Source of the DNA: Eledone cirrhosa
Taxonomy: Eukaryota > Mollusca > Cephalopoda > Octopoda > Eledonidae
Direction: 5' to 3'
Assembly (NCBI GenBank): GCA_964016885.1
Contig: OZ024740.1
Coordinates: forward strand, 206,952,469 to 207,016,468
Length of the DNA: 64,000 bases
This document shows positions 20,667 to 32,215 of the stretch, one piece after another. Below the pieces are notes generated by a model that saw only the letters and a program-made list of their open reading frames with translations, made no database searches and was not told the origin of the DNA. Both the position numbers and the translations under genes were made by a program. How positions within the stretch are numbered: position 1 is the first letter of the stretch; each line of letters starts with the position of its first letter.

Positions 20667-21179
20667 TCTATATCTATGAAAATGTCTGTCTGTGTGTGTT
20701 TGTTCCGCAGCAACTTTTGATCCGCAAGGCCGATTTTCAAAATTCTTTTTGTAATCAACCACAAATTTATCAGAGCAAGTCGGCACGACATTGCGAATGA
20801 TCGACACCCCAGTTGTCCACGAAAAACATCGATAAAACTGACTATAGGTACGACTTTGCACAGAAAAAATCTCTATATCTATAAAAATGAAAAAGAAAGA
20901 GTGAGAGTGAAAGAAACAGACAGACTAAAAGAGTGGGGTAGCGGGAGAGAGAGAGAGCGACAGACGCTGTGTTTGATACATGACAAGAGGGGAAGGAAGG
21001 AATGCTATAACTAATTAACATGTGTGCATGCGCGTGTGTGTTCGTGCAGCGTTCCAGTAAGAGTTAAATCTATTAACGTGTGTGTACATGCACACGTGCG
21101 TGCGTTTGAGCGTTTGCGTGCGTGAGTGTGTGTGTGTGTGTACGTGCGTGTGGCGTTTCACTTACGCCATTTTTTTCAG

Positions 21180-22374
21180 TGACAGTAGTTGTAGACTTCC
21201 CCATGCTCACATTCTTATTTGGTTGTCGACAAAAAGCAGAGCAGACGACATCGACAAGATTATATCCGCAGAGCTTCCAAACCCGCAAACTGACAAAACC
21301 CTATTTGACAGGGTTACGGCGCACATGGTTCACGGTCCTTGTGGACGTGGCTTTGAACAAGGGTTTTTGCTCCAAAAATAACCCAAAAGCCTTCCTTCGC
21401 AAAACTCAAACTGCTGATGACGGATACCCATCATACAGACGAAGAAGCCCTGAGGACGGAGGATTAACAGCACTGGTTGGAAGACATGAAATTGACAACC
21501 GATGGATTGTACCGTACTGCCCATTACTACTCAAGGCGTTCAACTCCCACATAAATGTTGAATGGTGCAACTCTATTAAATCAATCAAATATGTCTGCAA
21601 GTATATAAATAAGGGCCCGGATGCCGCCATGTCTCGGGCTTAAAGAAGAAAACAAACGGGATGAAGTTGCACAGTACCAATCAGCACGATATATAAGTAC
21701 CAGCGCGGCCTTTTGGCGAATTTACCGTTTCTCAATGCACAGAAGATACCCTGCCGTCCAACACCTTGCTGTGCACCTGGAAAACGAAGAGTGTACTATA
21801 CAAAACAAACAGCTTTTCTGAGGGCTCTGCAACCAAGGAACACAACTATTACTGCATTCTTTCAACTATGTCAAGGCGACGCATTCGCTCTCACTTTGCT
21901 GTATCCCCAAGTCCCCTCTTTCTACAAATGGGAAAAGTATTCATGGAAGCCAAGAATCAAAGGTGAAAGCGTTGATGGTTATCCCGATTTTAACTTTGAC
22001 AGCTGTCTAGCGCGAGTTTACACAGTGCCCCCCCCCCCATCTACCAAGAATGTTACTACCTGCGTATGCTTCTCCATGACGTAAGAGGATCGACCACTTT
22101 TCAACACCTAAGAACTGTTGATGGCCAAATTTGCGACACGTACAGAGAGGCCTGCCTCAGGCGTGGACTACTGGAAGATGGTGCTCAGTGGAATGCCACT
22201 TTGGCAGAATCAGTTGTTTCACAAATGCCACACAGCCTTAGGAAGCTTTTTGCTGTCTTACTGTACATTTGTGAATTGCCCGATCCTTCCTTCTTGTGGC
22301 TCAAGTACAGAGATGACCTCTCTGAGGACTTCAGACATTAAGCACAATTACAACTTCCTGACATGGAAGTAGGC
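21180..22374 (+). pseudogene. Helitron replication initiator / helicase N-terminal region
   Basis: Contains the Helitron-like Rep-domain flank: NRWIVPYCPLLLKAFNSHIN, then SIKSIKYVCKYINKGPD, the conserved region after the Rep catalytic core. It continues through YYLRMLLHDVRGSTTFQHLR and DTYREACLRRGLLEDGAQWN, the conserved linker before the helicase. Several frameshifts and stops occur, for example TAA at 21641-21643. The upstream HUH/YY catalytic part is not recognisable. Confidence 0.8.
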
Positions 22375-23919
22375 TTCACAGATGAAATCTACAACAAAGC
22401 ACTTATTGAAATTGAAAATATGATTGCTGCAATGGGTGGGAATGCACTGCAGACATATGGCCTGCCCCAAACCAACAGAACAGGCTCCGACGTCATTTCA
22501 GCAGAAATACTTCGGGAACTATCCTACGACACTGACAGCTTGGCTACATATGTCACTGAACATGAACCAATGCTGTTGCAGGAACAGGAACGAGCATATA
22601 ACACTATTGCTGACTGTGTCTACCGTCGTACGGGAGGGATCTTTTTCTTGGACGCCCCTGGAGGCACAGGGAAGACTTTTGTAATACGGCTTCTCCTTGC
22701 CAAGGTTCGACAATACAGACACATAGCACTTGCTGTTGCGTCTTGCGGTATTGCAGCAACCTTGCTTCCTGTGGGCAGGACAGCACATTCAGCCTTCAAA
22801 CTCCCCCTCCATATGACAGCAAATGACACACCCTGCTGTAATATTACCAAAGGATCAGAAAAGGCAGAACTGCTTAAAAGGTGTGAACTTATAGTTTGGG
22901 ACGAATGTACCATGGCTCATAAAGGAGCTTTGGAGGCACTGAACCGGACTTTAAGAGACATAAGAGACTCCTAGGATCCTATGGGAGGCGTGACTGTCCT
23001 TTTATCCGGAGATTTTAGACAAACCCTCCCTGTTATTCCCAAAGGAACAAGGGCTGATGCTATTCGAGCATGCTTAAAGTCATCTCCGCTTTGGCATTAT
23101 GTCACAACATTAACGCTCTCTACGAACAAGATGTTTGGTGACCAAGTGTCATCAGATTTTGCTACCAACCTATTGACACTTGGGAACGGCAAAGTGCCAC
23201 TTGATGAAGATGAAAAAAATCTCCCTGGAACCGGTCTGCACTTTAGTCGACAGTGCTGACGACTTGACAGATACAGTATTCCCTGAGTTGAGCACTAACT
23301 ACCAAAATCCAAACTGACTGTGCGAAAGAGTAATACTGACTCCGAAAAATGAGACTGTCGACAAAATCAACGGACAACTGCTTAAGTTTCTTCCTACAGT
23401 TTCGTGTACATACAAGTCCATCGATACAGTCACAGACCCCATTAACTACCCAATTGAGTTTCTTAACTCATTGAACCCCTCCGGGTTCCCATCTCATCGA
23501 TTGGAACTTAAGCAAGGATGCCCAATTATGCTTTTGAGGAATCTACACCCACCAAAACTCTGCAACGGCACCCGCCTTACAGTAAATAATCTAACACAAA
23601 ACTTGATCGAGGCGACGATTCTCTCTGGGTGTGGAAAGGGGGAAATGTTTTTATCCCAAGGATTCCCCTTTGTCCGTCAACATCAGAGATCCCCTTTTCA
23701 TTTAGGAGGCTCCAGTTTCCAGTTCGTTGTAGTTTCGCTATGACGATAAATAAGTCTCAGGGGCAAACATTGTCCAACGCGGGAATAAACCTAGAAGAGC
23801 CATGCTTTTCTCACGGTCAGCTATACGTTGGATGTTCCAGAGTGGGAAACAAAAGAAACCTTTATGCATTTGCTCCAAACGGTAAAACCACAAACATTGT
23901 GTACCAAGAAGTTCTGTAA
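22375..23919 (+). pseudogene. Helitron PIF1-family helicase
   Basis: Superfamily 1 helicase motifs in order: Walker A FLDAPGGTGKTFVIRLLLAK, SCGIAATLLPVGRTAHSAFK (motif Ia), Walker B LIVWDECTMAHK, then an in-frame TAG at 22972-22974, then GVTVLLSGDFRQTLPVIPKG (motif III). After a degenerate stretch come LKQGCPIMLLRN and the C-terminal FAMTINKSQGQTLSNAGINL and LYVGCSRV (motifs V/VI). Length and order fit a Helitron helicase. It is interrupted by at least one stop and two frameshifts, so it is inactive. Confidence 0.9.
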
Positions 23920-24089
23920 TCAACACTGCGACACAAACCGTCTTCTAACAATGAAATACCTCGCTGCTTTCAATAATTACCAAATTGTAGACATACTGCC
24001 TTTTTGAAATCCATAACACCATACTTTTCGACTGTAAACGTTGTGACCACTTTGAGCTGCACGGTATTGAAATGCACGTTCCCCTCTTG

Positions 24090-24560
24090 TTGGTTGAGCC
24101 AGTTTTCCATGGATTCACCAGCGCGAGCAGCAGACGTTGATTCACATGTCTTTGCTGCCGCAGTTGACGCTGTTTCGGTTGATACAGCTCAAACAATAGA
24201 CGTTGACTCACAGTTCTTTGCTGCCGCAGTTGACGCTGTGTTTCGGTTGATGCAGCTCGAGCTGCGGAAGTTGACTCCCATTTCTTTGTTGCCGCAGTTG
24301 ACACTTTGTTTCGCTTGATGCAGCTTGAGCTGCGGAAGTTGCCTCAGCATTTCTATGCCGCCGTAATGAACGCTGTGGTTCGTTCTCTGCATCACCTGCA
24401 ACAGACGTTGCCTCAATATTTGCTTTCTGTCGCAGTGAGGGTTGAGAATCGTTTTCTGCACCCCAAGCAGCAGCAGTTGCCTCAGCATTTATTTGCTGTC
24501 GCATCGAACGTTGTGTTTTGTTTTCTGCATCTCGTGCAATAGAAGTTGCTTCAGCATTTT
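24090..24560 (-). repeat. Coding-like tandem array, about 60-bp units, antisense to the helicase
   Basis: On the minus strand a roughly 20-residue basic/Ala-rich unit repeats with the pattern R-Q-Q-R-N-A-E-A-T-(S/A)-A-A (RRHRNAEATSAAQAASSETK is one unit). Two overlapping frames show it with small frameshifts. Similar Arg/Glu/Ala repeats occur near the N-terminus of some Helitron-encoded proteins. Here the array points the opposite way to the helicase, so it may come from another Helitron. Confidence 0.55.
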
Positions 24561-25166
24561 TCTTTTGGCGTAATAATCGCTATTCGTTATTCTCTGTTAC
24601 TTTTGCAATCGAGGTTGGTGCAGAATTTGTGTTGAGAAATTTTGAGCGTCCTTCATGTTTGGTCTATGTCACTGCAATCAGTCTAAGGAAAGCAACGTCA
24701 CAGTTTCTATTGGCAGCCACAACCATACAGAATGGTAAGCATTTCAAACTACATAAATCATTAGAATGCCTACATATACGCAATGTATAACGAAAAATTT
24801 ACATGTTTCTACTGTAGCAAACGTATGGCACCCCCCCCCCCCCCCTTCATTTGTACTTTTCACTCAAAGTCGTCATACATTATCTCCGTCATCCCGCAAC
24901 GACTTCAGTCCCTGAATTGTCAAACATCCCACATTATTGTCATAAATTCCATGTGACTCACTTTTGGGCTGCTGACTTCCTTGTGGCATAGTTCGCGTTT
25001 GGAGCTTCACACTTTTACACTCATTCACCTTTCATATGCCATAACATTTTACCGTTTTTACATCGAACAACACATACTTCTTATGGTTAAAAATAAATGT
25101 TTTTTGGGGGGGTTCGTGCTACGTTGTTTTCTCTTTAAAAAAATTATTTACTAATGGTAGACTTAC
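24561..25166 (+). other. Helitron 3' non-coding region
   Basis: Includes a run of C at about 24830-24845 and A/T-rich sequence up to the terminal hairpin. No gene. Confidence 0.5.
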
Positions 25167-25195
25167 ACCCGGGCAACGCCGGGTATGGCTGCTAG

Positions 25196-25780
25196 TCTAT
25201 ATATATAAAACTGAAGATGTGTGTGTGTGTGAATTTCAATCCCTAAAACTCGAGAAGTACCCAACCGATTTTTTTCAAACTTTACATGTGTATTACTTAT
25301 GTTTCAGGGAGTGTTATGCACATAAAAAAATTCAACTTTTTGATCCCCCTAGGGCCCGCATTAGGTAAAAACTGCGTTTTTTTTTCAGCTTTTTAGGGGT
25401 CTTTTGAGGCGTTACGTCAGACCGATTTCCTTGAAATTGTAACTATGTATTAGTCAGTCTCTTCTTCATACCGTGAGCAAAGAAAATCCAATTTTTTCAG
25501 CCTTTTAGGGCTTTTTTGAGGCGTTACGTCTAGCCGATTTTCCAGAAATTTCAAGGCATATTATGCACATAAAAAAATTCATTTTCTTGATCCCCATTAG
25601 GTGAAAACCTGCACTTTTCCTGCTTCACCGAGGAAAATCTTAAAGATTATCCAGCCATCAGACTATTCGGTTTATTTTCTTTACATATTGTCCAGACATG
25701 CAGTTTTTCTACGATTAAGTCTGTTGGCAGCCCGCATTCCAAAATACCTTATCCCGTGCAACGCCGGGTACCACTGCTAG
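25196..25780 (+). mobile_element. Non-autonomous Helitron, about 585 bp
   Basis: Starts TCTATATATATAAAACTG immediately after the CTAG of the autonomous copy and ends with a cccgtgcaacgccggg hairpin and CTAG at 25777-25780 before T. The central part holds a repeated motif gaggcgttacgtc. It abuts the previous element head to tail with no spacer. Confidence 0.75.
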
Positions 25781-26611
25781 TATTCGCTATTTTGGTATTC
25801 TTTAAACAATTGGTTATAAAACTTTTTATATTCATTAAAAACAAACAAATAAACTTATTCACTCATATCATTAGAATGGACATAAGTTTGTGTTACGTAC
25901 TCTCGAGTCCCAAATAATAGGGGTGGGGTGAACATTTGCTTAATTTCTTATAAGCGGTGGTTGGGTCGGTAATTGTATAGTGTACGTTCGTAAATATGGG
26001 ATTTCTTGTAATGTTCTTTTCTTTTTTGTCATATATAATATTTTTTTTATTGTAAAATAAAATTATTATTAGATTCTCCAGCTGCTGTATGAATCACAAT
26101 AAAATTTTGTAGGAGATAGAGTAGCAAAATTTAATAAGTGTGGGGTTGGGAGTTGGAATAAAATTAATAAGCGAGGGGTGGGGGTGATGATTATTTAAGA
26201 CCTGAAAGTAATTTGATAAATAATTTTATTTACATAAATATTTCACATGAAGAAAAGAAGTTTAAAGAATCAAAATAAGAGGTTGGGGTGTGGCAGATTC
26301 TGCACTCCTGGCTAGATGGTATATCTCAAATGTTCCCATCAGACAAGTTAGTGAAAACATTGCTGCAGAGAACAGCCAGCAACAGCTGCTGTATCAGCTA
26401 CTCCACCTCACAAGGTTCCTTCCTCAGGCAAAGATGCACTTCTTCCTAGTTTGCAGAGCAGAGGAAAATGGCAGACCAGAGACCGAGGACACTCGCCATC
26501 AGGACTGCGATTGGCACAAAAATGTCTAGTCTAGTCTTGGTATTTGGAAATCTTCTACTCCTCTGTGCTACAGGCAGAAGTGCCAACATTAGTGGCCCAT
26601 TCAATCTAGAC
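25781..26611. other. TMEM254 intron 1, unrecognised
   Basis: A/T-rich, no domain or known repeat. A frame at 26290-26529 has no recognisable content. Confidence 0.5.
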
Positions 26612-27060
26612 CAGCGGTCGCCAACCTTTTGGACCTCGCAGACAACTAAATTCATAAATTTAAATCCCGTGGACCACTAATATGAATTTTTTTTAAAAGA
26701 TAGCTACATTTGTAAAATAATTGTTTCTACATTTGGCACAAGGCCAGCAATTATCTCAGTGTATTACTGGTGCTTTATTTTATCGACCCCGTAAGGATGA
26801 AAGGCAAAGTTAACTTCGGCGGGATTTGAACTCAGACCATAAAGGGACGTAACTCTTTGCTGCAAAGCATGGCGTCCGACCCTCTACCAATACTGCCAAT
26901 TAAAATAATGATTGGAGAACTTCCATTTTATTAATATGAAATGCACCTATTAAATATAACAAAATTATAAATGCTTATAAACATAAAAATTGCAAATAAT
27001 GTCCAAGTTTTTCTGTGGACCACCAAAATATTCTCACGGACCTCCGGTTGGCGACTGCTG
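26612..27060. mobile_element. hAT-type MITE containing a SINE
   Basis: Terminal inverted repeats CAGCGGTCGCCAACC (left) and CAGCAGTCGCCAACC (right, reverse complement) match at 14 of 15 positions. Flanking 8-bp sites atctagac and atctaaat match at 6 of 8. No coding. A SINE is inserted at 26719-26901. Confidence 0.8.
26719..26901 (-). mobile_element. SINE inside the hAT MITE
   Basis: Nearly full-length copy with tail at 26719 and head ending near 26901. Its insertion post-dates the MITE. Confidence 0.9.
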
Positions 27061-27269
27061 ATCTAAATGAGTTCCACATCTCCATTGCACAGTTGGAACC
27101 AATGTCAGTATAGGATTGAAATGTGACAGGTTCCTTGACTCTGCAGGTTTTCATGGGTTGTCAAGTCACCTGAAAGTAAGTTACCTTACTTACTATACCA
27201 AGCTGAACCTAATTATCAAGCAGGCCGTGGCTCTAGTCAATATCTAACTAAGAAGACCTAAATTATTAA
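27061..27269. other. Intronic DNA, nothing recognised
   Basis: Probably the decayed upstream part of the LINE fragment that follows. Confidence 0.35.
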
Positions 27270-27500
27270 CCATCTTGCCAACAACAACCCTGAGCATCTT
27301 TTTGAATTCCATGTGTCTAACACCTGTGGACATGCTTACAAAGTCAGAAAACAGCACAGCTCCCATGACTTTCGGAAACATTTTTTCATGCTCAGAGTTG
27401 CTGAAGCATGGAACAAACTCCCTGCATCAGTTATTAGCTGTTGGGACACTGCATACTTCAAAACTTCCATGCTTCCTGGAATTCACCATCACTACACCTG
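27270..27500 (+). pseudogene. LINE C-terminal tail fragment (other family)
   Basis: CGHAYKVRKQHSSHDFRKHF then RVAEAWNKLPASVI and FKTSMLPGI follow the common non-LTR tail pattern F-x-x-R-V-x-x-x-W-N-x-L-P-x-x-V-(x)n-F-K. Truncated. Confidence 0.75.
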
Positions 27501-27655
27501 ATATTCCCCCTCCATACATATGCATTCATATGTGTGTCTGTGTATATCATGACTCATACACTGTTCACTTTCCTGACATTTGTACATTATTCTATGTACT
27601 ATACATGCACCTTTGATGAATTGTTATGCAGCTGAGCACTGTACACAATAATTTG

Positions 27656-27862
27656 CATTGGCAGTATCAGTAGACCATCAGACAACATGGTTTGTGGCAT
27701 AGAGTTACGGGCCTTTACATTCTGAGTTCAAATACCGCCGAGGTTAACTTTGCCTTTCATCCTATAGGCTTCAATAAAATACAGTACCAGTCATGCACTG
27801 AGGTCGATTTAATCGACTTTCCCTTCCCCCAAAATTGCTGGCCTTGTGCCTATATAAGATAT
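27656..27862 (+). mobile_element. SINE, insert-bearing subfamily, nearly full length
   Basis: Head gcattggcagtatcagtag, box B ctgagttcaaataccgcc, body, the extra gatttaatcgactttccctt segment, tail gctggccttgtgcctatata. Confidence 0.88.
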
Positions 27863-28035
27863 TCCAACCACGACCATCTCTAGATCAATGAATGGCAGGT
27901 GGGTGGGAAGTGCTCTTTGCTAAGAACATCTCTAGTTGTGTTATTGAGAAAAGAGCATAAGTAGTACCTCATTCTAACCCAAACTGTATCTATTCTAACC
28001 TGTTTTTATTTCTAATTAGTTACCAGTCATTAGGA

Positions 28036-28857
28036 AGGATCTCTTTAGGGTCTACTTGGGATATACAATATATGATCCCTCTTTAGGGGTCTACTTGGGA
28101 TATACAATATCTGGCCCCTCTTTTGGGTTTACTTGGGATACACAATATCTGCTCCCTCTTTAGGGTCTACTTGGGATATACAATATCTGATCCCTCTTTA
28201 GGGTCTACTTGGCATGCACAATATCTGGCCCCTCTTTTGGGTCGACTTGGAATACACAATATCTGGTCCCTCTTTAGGGTCTACTTGGGTTACACAATAT
28301 CTTCTCACATTTTAGGGTCTACTTGAGATAATCAATATCTGCTCCCTCTTTTGGGTCTACTTGGGTTACACAATATTTTCCCCCTCTTTAGGATATACTT
28401 CAGATACACAATATTTGGTACTCTTTTCGGTTCTACTTAGGATATACAATATCTGGCTCCTTTTTAGGGTCTACTTAGGATATACAATATCTGGCCCCTC
28501 TTTAGGGTCTACTTGGGATACACAATATCTGATCCCTCTTTAGGGTCTACTTGGGATGCACAATATCTGGCCCCTCTTTGGGGTTTACTTGGCATACACA
28601 ATATCTGCTCCCTCTTTAGGGTCTACTTGGGATATACAATATTTGATCCCTCTTTAGGGTCTACTTGGCATGCACAATATCTGGTCCCTCTTTTGGGTCG
28701 ACTTGGAATACACAATATCTGGTCCCTCTTTAGGATCTACTTGGGATACACAATATCTAATCCCTCTTTAGGGTCTACTTGGGATGCACAATATCTGGCC
28801 CCTCTTTAGGGTCTACTTAGGATACACAATATCCCTCTTTAGGGTCTACTTGGGTTA
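28036..28857. repeat. 38-bp minisatellite, about 21 copies
   Basis: Head-to-tail unit of about 38 bp: ccctctttagggtctacttg then ggatacacaatatctgat, with single-base variants. Open frames across it only translate the repeat. Confidence 0.95.
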
Positions 28858-28972
28858 CATCTCTTTCCTATGCAATCTTCTCATTCAGCAACTTGTAATA
28901 ACCACTTCTATGATTCTTTTTCCTTTTCTCATAAAAAAGCGAGCATGTCACTGTTGTTATATACATCACTGA
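28858..28972. other. Unique spacer between two tandem arrays
   Basis: About 115 bp of non-repetitive sequence separating the 38-bp and about 31-bp arrays. Confidence 0.7.
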
Positions 28973-30652
28973 TGTATAGTGAACAATACATATGGTGTAT
29001 ATATATAGTGGACAATACATATGGTGTATATATATAGTGGACAATACATATGGTGTATATATATAGTGGACAATACATATGGTGTATATATATATAGTGA
29101 ACAATACATATGGTGTATATATAGTGAACAATACACATGGTGTATATATATATAGTGAACAATACACATGGTGTATATATAGTGAACAATACATATGGTG
29201 TATATATATAGTGAACAATATACATGGTGTATATATATAGTGAACAATACATATGGTGTATATATATATAGTGAACAATACATATGGTGTATATATATAT
29301 AGTGAACAATACATATGGTGTATATATATAGTGGACAATACATATGGTGTATATATATATAGTGAACAATACATATGGTGTATATATATATAGTGAACAA
29401 TACATATGGTGTATATATATAGTGGACAATACATATGGTGTATATATATATAGTGAACAATACATATGGTGTATATATATATAGTGAACAATACATATGG
29501 TGTATATATATAGTGGACAATACATATGGTGTATATATATATAGTGAACAATACATATGGTGTATATATATATAGTGAACAATACATATGGTGTATATAT
29601 ATATAGTGAACAATACATATGGTGTATATATAGTGAACAATACATATGGTGTATATATATAGTGGACAATACATATGGTATATATATAGTGAACAATACA
29701 TATGGTATATATATAGTGAACAATGCACATGGTATATATATAGTGAACAATACATATGGTATATATATAGTGAACAATGCACATGGTATATATATAGTGA
29801 ACAATACATATGGTATATATATAGTGAACAATACATATGGTATATATAGTGAACAATCCACATGGTATATATATAGTGAACAATACATATGGTGTATATA
29901 TATAGTGAACAATATACATGGTGTATATATAGTGAACAATACATATAGTATATATATAGTGAACAATCCACATGGTATATATATAGTGAACAATACATAT
30001 GGTGTATATATATAGTGAACAATATACATGGTGTATATATGGTGAACAATACATATGGTATATATATAGTGAACAATACATATGGTGTATATATATATAG
30101 TGAACAGTACATATGGTGTATATATATAGTGAACAATACACATGGTGTATATATATATAGTGAACAATACATATGGTATATATATAGTGAACAATACATA
30201 TAGTGTATATATAGTGAACAATACATATGGTATATATATAGTGAACAGTACATATGGTGTATATATATAGTGAACAATACATATGGTGTATATATAGTGA
30301 ACAATACATATGGTATATATATAGTGAACAATACATATGGTGTATATATATAGTGAACAATACACATGGTGTATATATATATAATGAACAATACATATGG
30401 TATATATATAGTGAACAATACATATGGTATATGTGAACAATACTCATGGTATATATATATATACAGGGAACAATACACATGGTGTATATATAGTGAACAC
30501 TGTACATAGTGTATATATAGTGAACACTGTACATAGTGTATATATAGTGAACACTGTTCTTGGTGTATATACAGTGAACACTGTACATAGTGTATATACA
30601 GTGAACAATACACACATTGTATATACAGGGAATAGTGTACACAGTGTCTTTC
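28973..30652. repeat. About 31-bp AT-rich minisatellite, roughly 50 copies
   Basis: Unit gtgaacaatacatatggtgt followed by a variable (AT)n of 8-12 bp. Variants (acacatgg, tatacatgg, gtggacaat) recur in blocks, suggesting higher-order duplication. The last about 170 bp diverge (gtgaacactgtacatagtgt). The very long Tyr/Ile/Cys-rich frames in all three minus-strand frames and several plus-strand frames are repeat translations, not genes. Confidence 0.95.
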
Positions 30653-30754
30653 CACTGGTTAAAGAAATATGTTAGTTAACTATTCTTATGGAACGGTATT
30701 ACAATTTCTCTGCTCTGATCTATTCCTATACCCTTAACAATATATGTGGTCATT
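30653..30754. other. Short unique intronic spacer
   Basis: Nothing recognised between the array and the MITE. Confidence 0.5.
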
Positions 30755-30981
30755 TTAACCCTTTAACATTTACATTACTCTATATTTACTATTGTATTTT
30801 CGTGGTAAAGGCTTTATCTCACATAATTATCACATAATATTGAATCTACGAGATTTTAATATCATTTATTTTGAGAGCAATACCTTAATATCAGTATGAG
30901 TGGCCAGCTACAGCCAGTTTGAACAGAAAGAGGTGAGAGAATTCTGACCAGATACAGCCAGTTTAAATGCTAAAGAGTTAA
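30755..30981. mobile_element. piggyBac-like MITE, complete
   Basis: Flanked by TTAA on both sides (30755-30758, 30978-30981) with inverted ends ccctttaacattta and taaatgctaaaga (reverse complement tctttagcattta). About 220 bp with no coding. It lies 49 bp upstream of TMEM254 exon 2. Confidence 0.75.
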
Positions 30982-31030
30982 GGCAGATATTTATAATAAA
31001 ATAACATGTTATTCCTATCTTTTTCCTCAG

Positions 31031-31131
31031 ATCTGCTACTTCCAGCCATCAATAATTCCATACCAAAATCTTGGTCCTTTTGGTGACTTTCTCAGCTACA
31101 TGGTAAAACGCCAGGATATCCTGTTTTTTCT
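31031..31131 (+). CDS. TMEM254: TMEM254-like protein, exon 2
   Basis: Acceptor TTTTTCCTCAG ends at 31030 and consensus donor CT|GTAAGT starts at 31132. The exon reads in phase 0 from exon 1 and leaves CT to be completed by the first G of exon 3. It encodes ICYFQPSIIPYQNLGPFGDF followed by LSYMVKRQDILFF. The motif S-I-I-P-Y-Q-N-L-G-P-F/L-G is the signature of TMEM254, which in the human protein reads SIPYQNLGPLGPF. It lies on the loop after the first membrane helix, and the second helix starts at ILFF. Confidence 0.92.
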
Positions 31132-31456
31132 GTAAGTAATTTCTATTTTTCCAGCTCATTTACCCAGATCCAACTAGCACAATTTCTCTTTTTTCTCATT
31201 TCACTCCCAACAAAACCCTGCACTAAATACTACCCATTTCTTTCTTCCCTAAAACTGCAGCCTGCTGGAATATCCCCCCCCCCCTCTCTCTCATCTATGT
31301 ATTTATCACAGACATCAACTTAGATATGAGGTATCAACTGATTTATTTAATGGAACATATCTGCCACTTTTGACAATGTAGAAGTAGAAGAATCATTTAT
31401 CAAAAGTCACTGCATGTACCAACAGTTTATCTCTGCAGGGTAAATGATTGTCAGCT
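31132..31456 (+). other. TMEM254 intron 2, 5' part
   Basis: The intron spans 31132-61354 (30,223 bp). This part has a C-run near 31276 and nothing else recognised. Confidence 0.6.
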
Positions 31457-31750
31457 AAGGTCATCATCATTGTCATTATCATCATCATCATTTAACATTC
31501 TACTAGCGAGGGTTGTACAGATCTTCACAAAATACATCAGTACTCAAGTGGAGCTACTTTTAGATGGGCTAGGAGCTTACATCTTGCTTACATATCTTCC
31601 CAGGCTCTGCTGAGTACATTTTATCATGACACTAGCACAAGGAAGATTGCCATGTCTTCAACACAGGTGAAGAGTCCTTCTGTCCTTTGTTTGGTAGTTT
31701 TTCTATGGCTGGATGTCCTTCATATCATCAGCCACTTGAAAGTGTGTACA
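31457..31750 (-). mobile_element. Diverged RTE-type LINE 3' tail
   Basis: Read on the minus strand it carries the tail block gacatccagccatagaaaaa and ends in gatgatgatgat at 31457-31492. Coding part absent. Confidence 0.55.
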
Positions 31751-32073
31751 AAGCAATACGTGCCAGCATTTAACTTGTTGGTGTCTATAGTAAAAACAGT
31801 TAAAAATAGGTAGAAATTATAAAACATGCATTTTTATTTAATGCATTAATATATCTTCAAATGAAGCAGAAAAGATTGGTTAAAATCCTGATTAAAATGA
31901 CTTTACTTACATTGTCTGAGCTCTTTGTATCTCTTTCATCCCTCTGAGTATATATATGTATATGAGTTTATTTTTCGTGTCTCCGAACTTTTCGGTTTGC
32001 ATAGGATTTGTGTATGTTTGTGTGTGTGATATTTGTATATATATGTGTGTGTGTGTGTGTGTGTATATATGTA

Positions 32074-32123
<50 letters not shown>

Positions 32124-32215
32124 TATATGTTGATGTGAATGTTGATATAAATTTGTATGTATAGCCATTTTTCTTTCTCATTTCACTAACATCATGTTTG
32201 GTATACATGCCCGAC
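31751..32215. other. Intronic DNA with a (TG)n(TA)n microsatellite
   Basis: Microsatellite at about 32036-32122; otherwise unrecognised. Confidence 0.6.

Larger units (their letters stand above)
20667..25195 (+). mobile_element. Autonomous Helitron fossil
   Basis: A 5' end of type TCTATATCTATGAAAATG directly follows the CTAG of the preceding element. The body encodes Rep/helicase remnants (21180-23919). The 3' end has a 6-bp-stem hairpin acccgggcaacgccgggt at 25167-25184 and finishes in CTAG at 25192-25195 before a T. A similar 5'-like start at about 20870 (tctatatctataaaaatg) leaves the exact 5' boundary open. Confidence 0.75.

Noticed and set aside
26061..26130. Similarity between ttctccagctgctgtatgaa and the sequence before the TMEM254 start (ccttcagcagccgtatgaag), which could hint at a duplicated promoter.
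   Set aside because: Only about 20 bp with several mismatches; not enough to claim duplication.
27275..27616. 113-codon frame as a host gene.
   Set aside because: The neighbouring frame carries the LINE tail motif W-N-K-L-P; this one is its shadow.
28868..30655. Open frames of 500-600 codons on the minus strand, rich in Tyr, Ile and Cys.
   Set aside because: They translate the about 31-bp AT-rich minisatellite in all three frames and have no independent coding signal.
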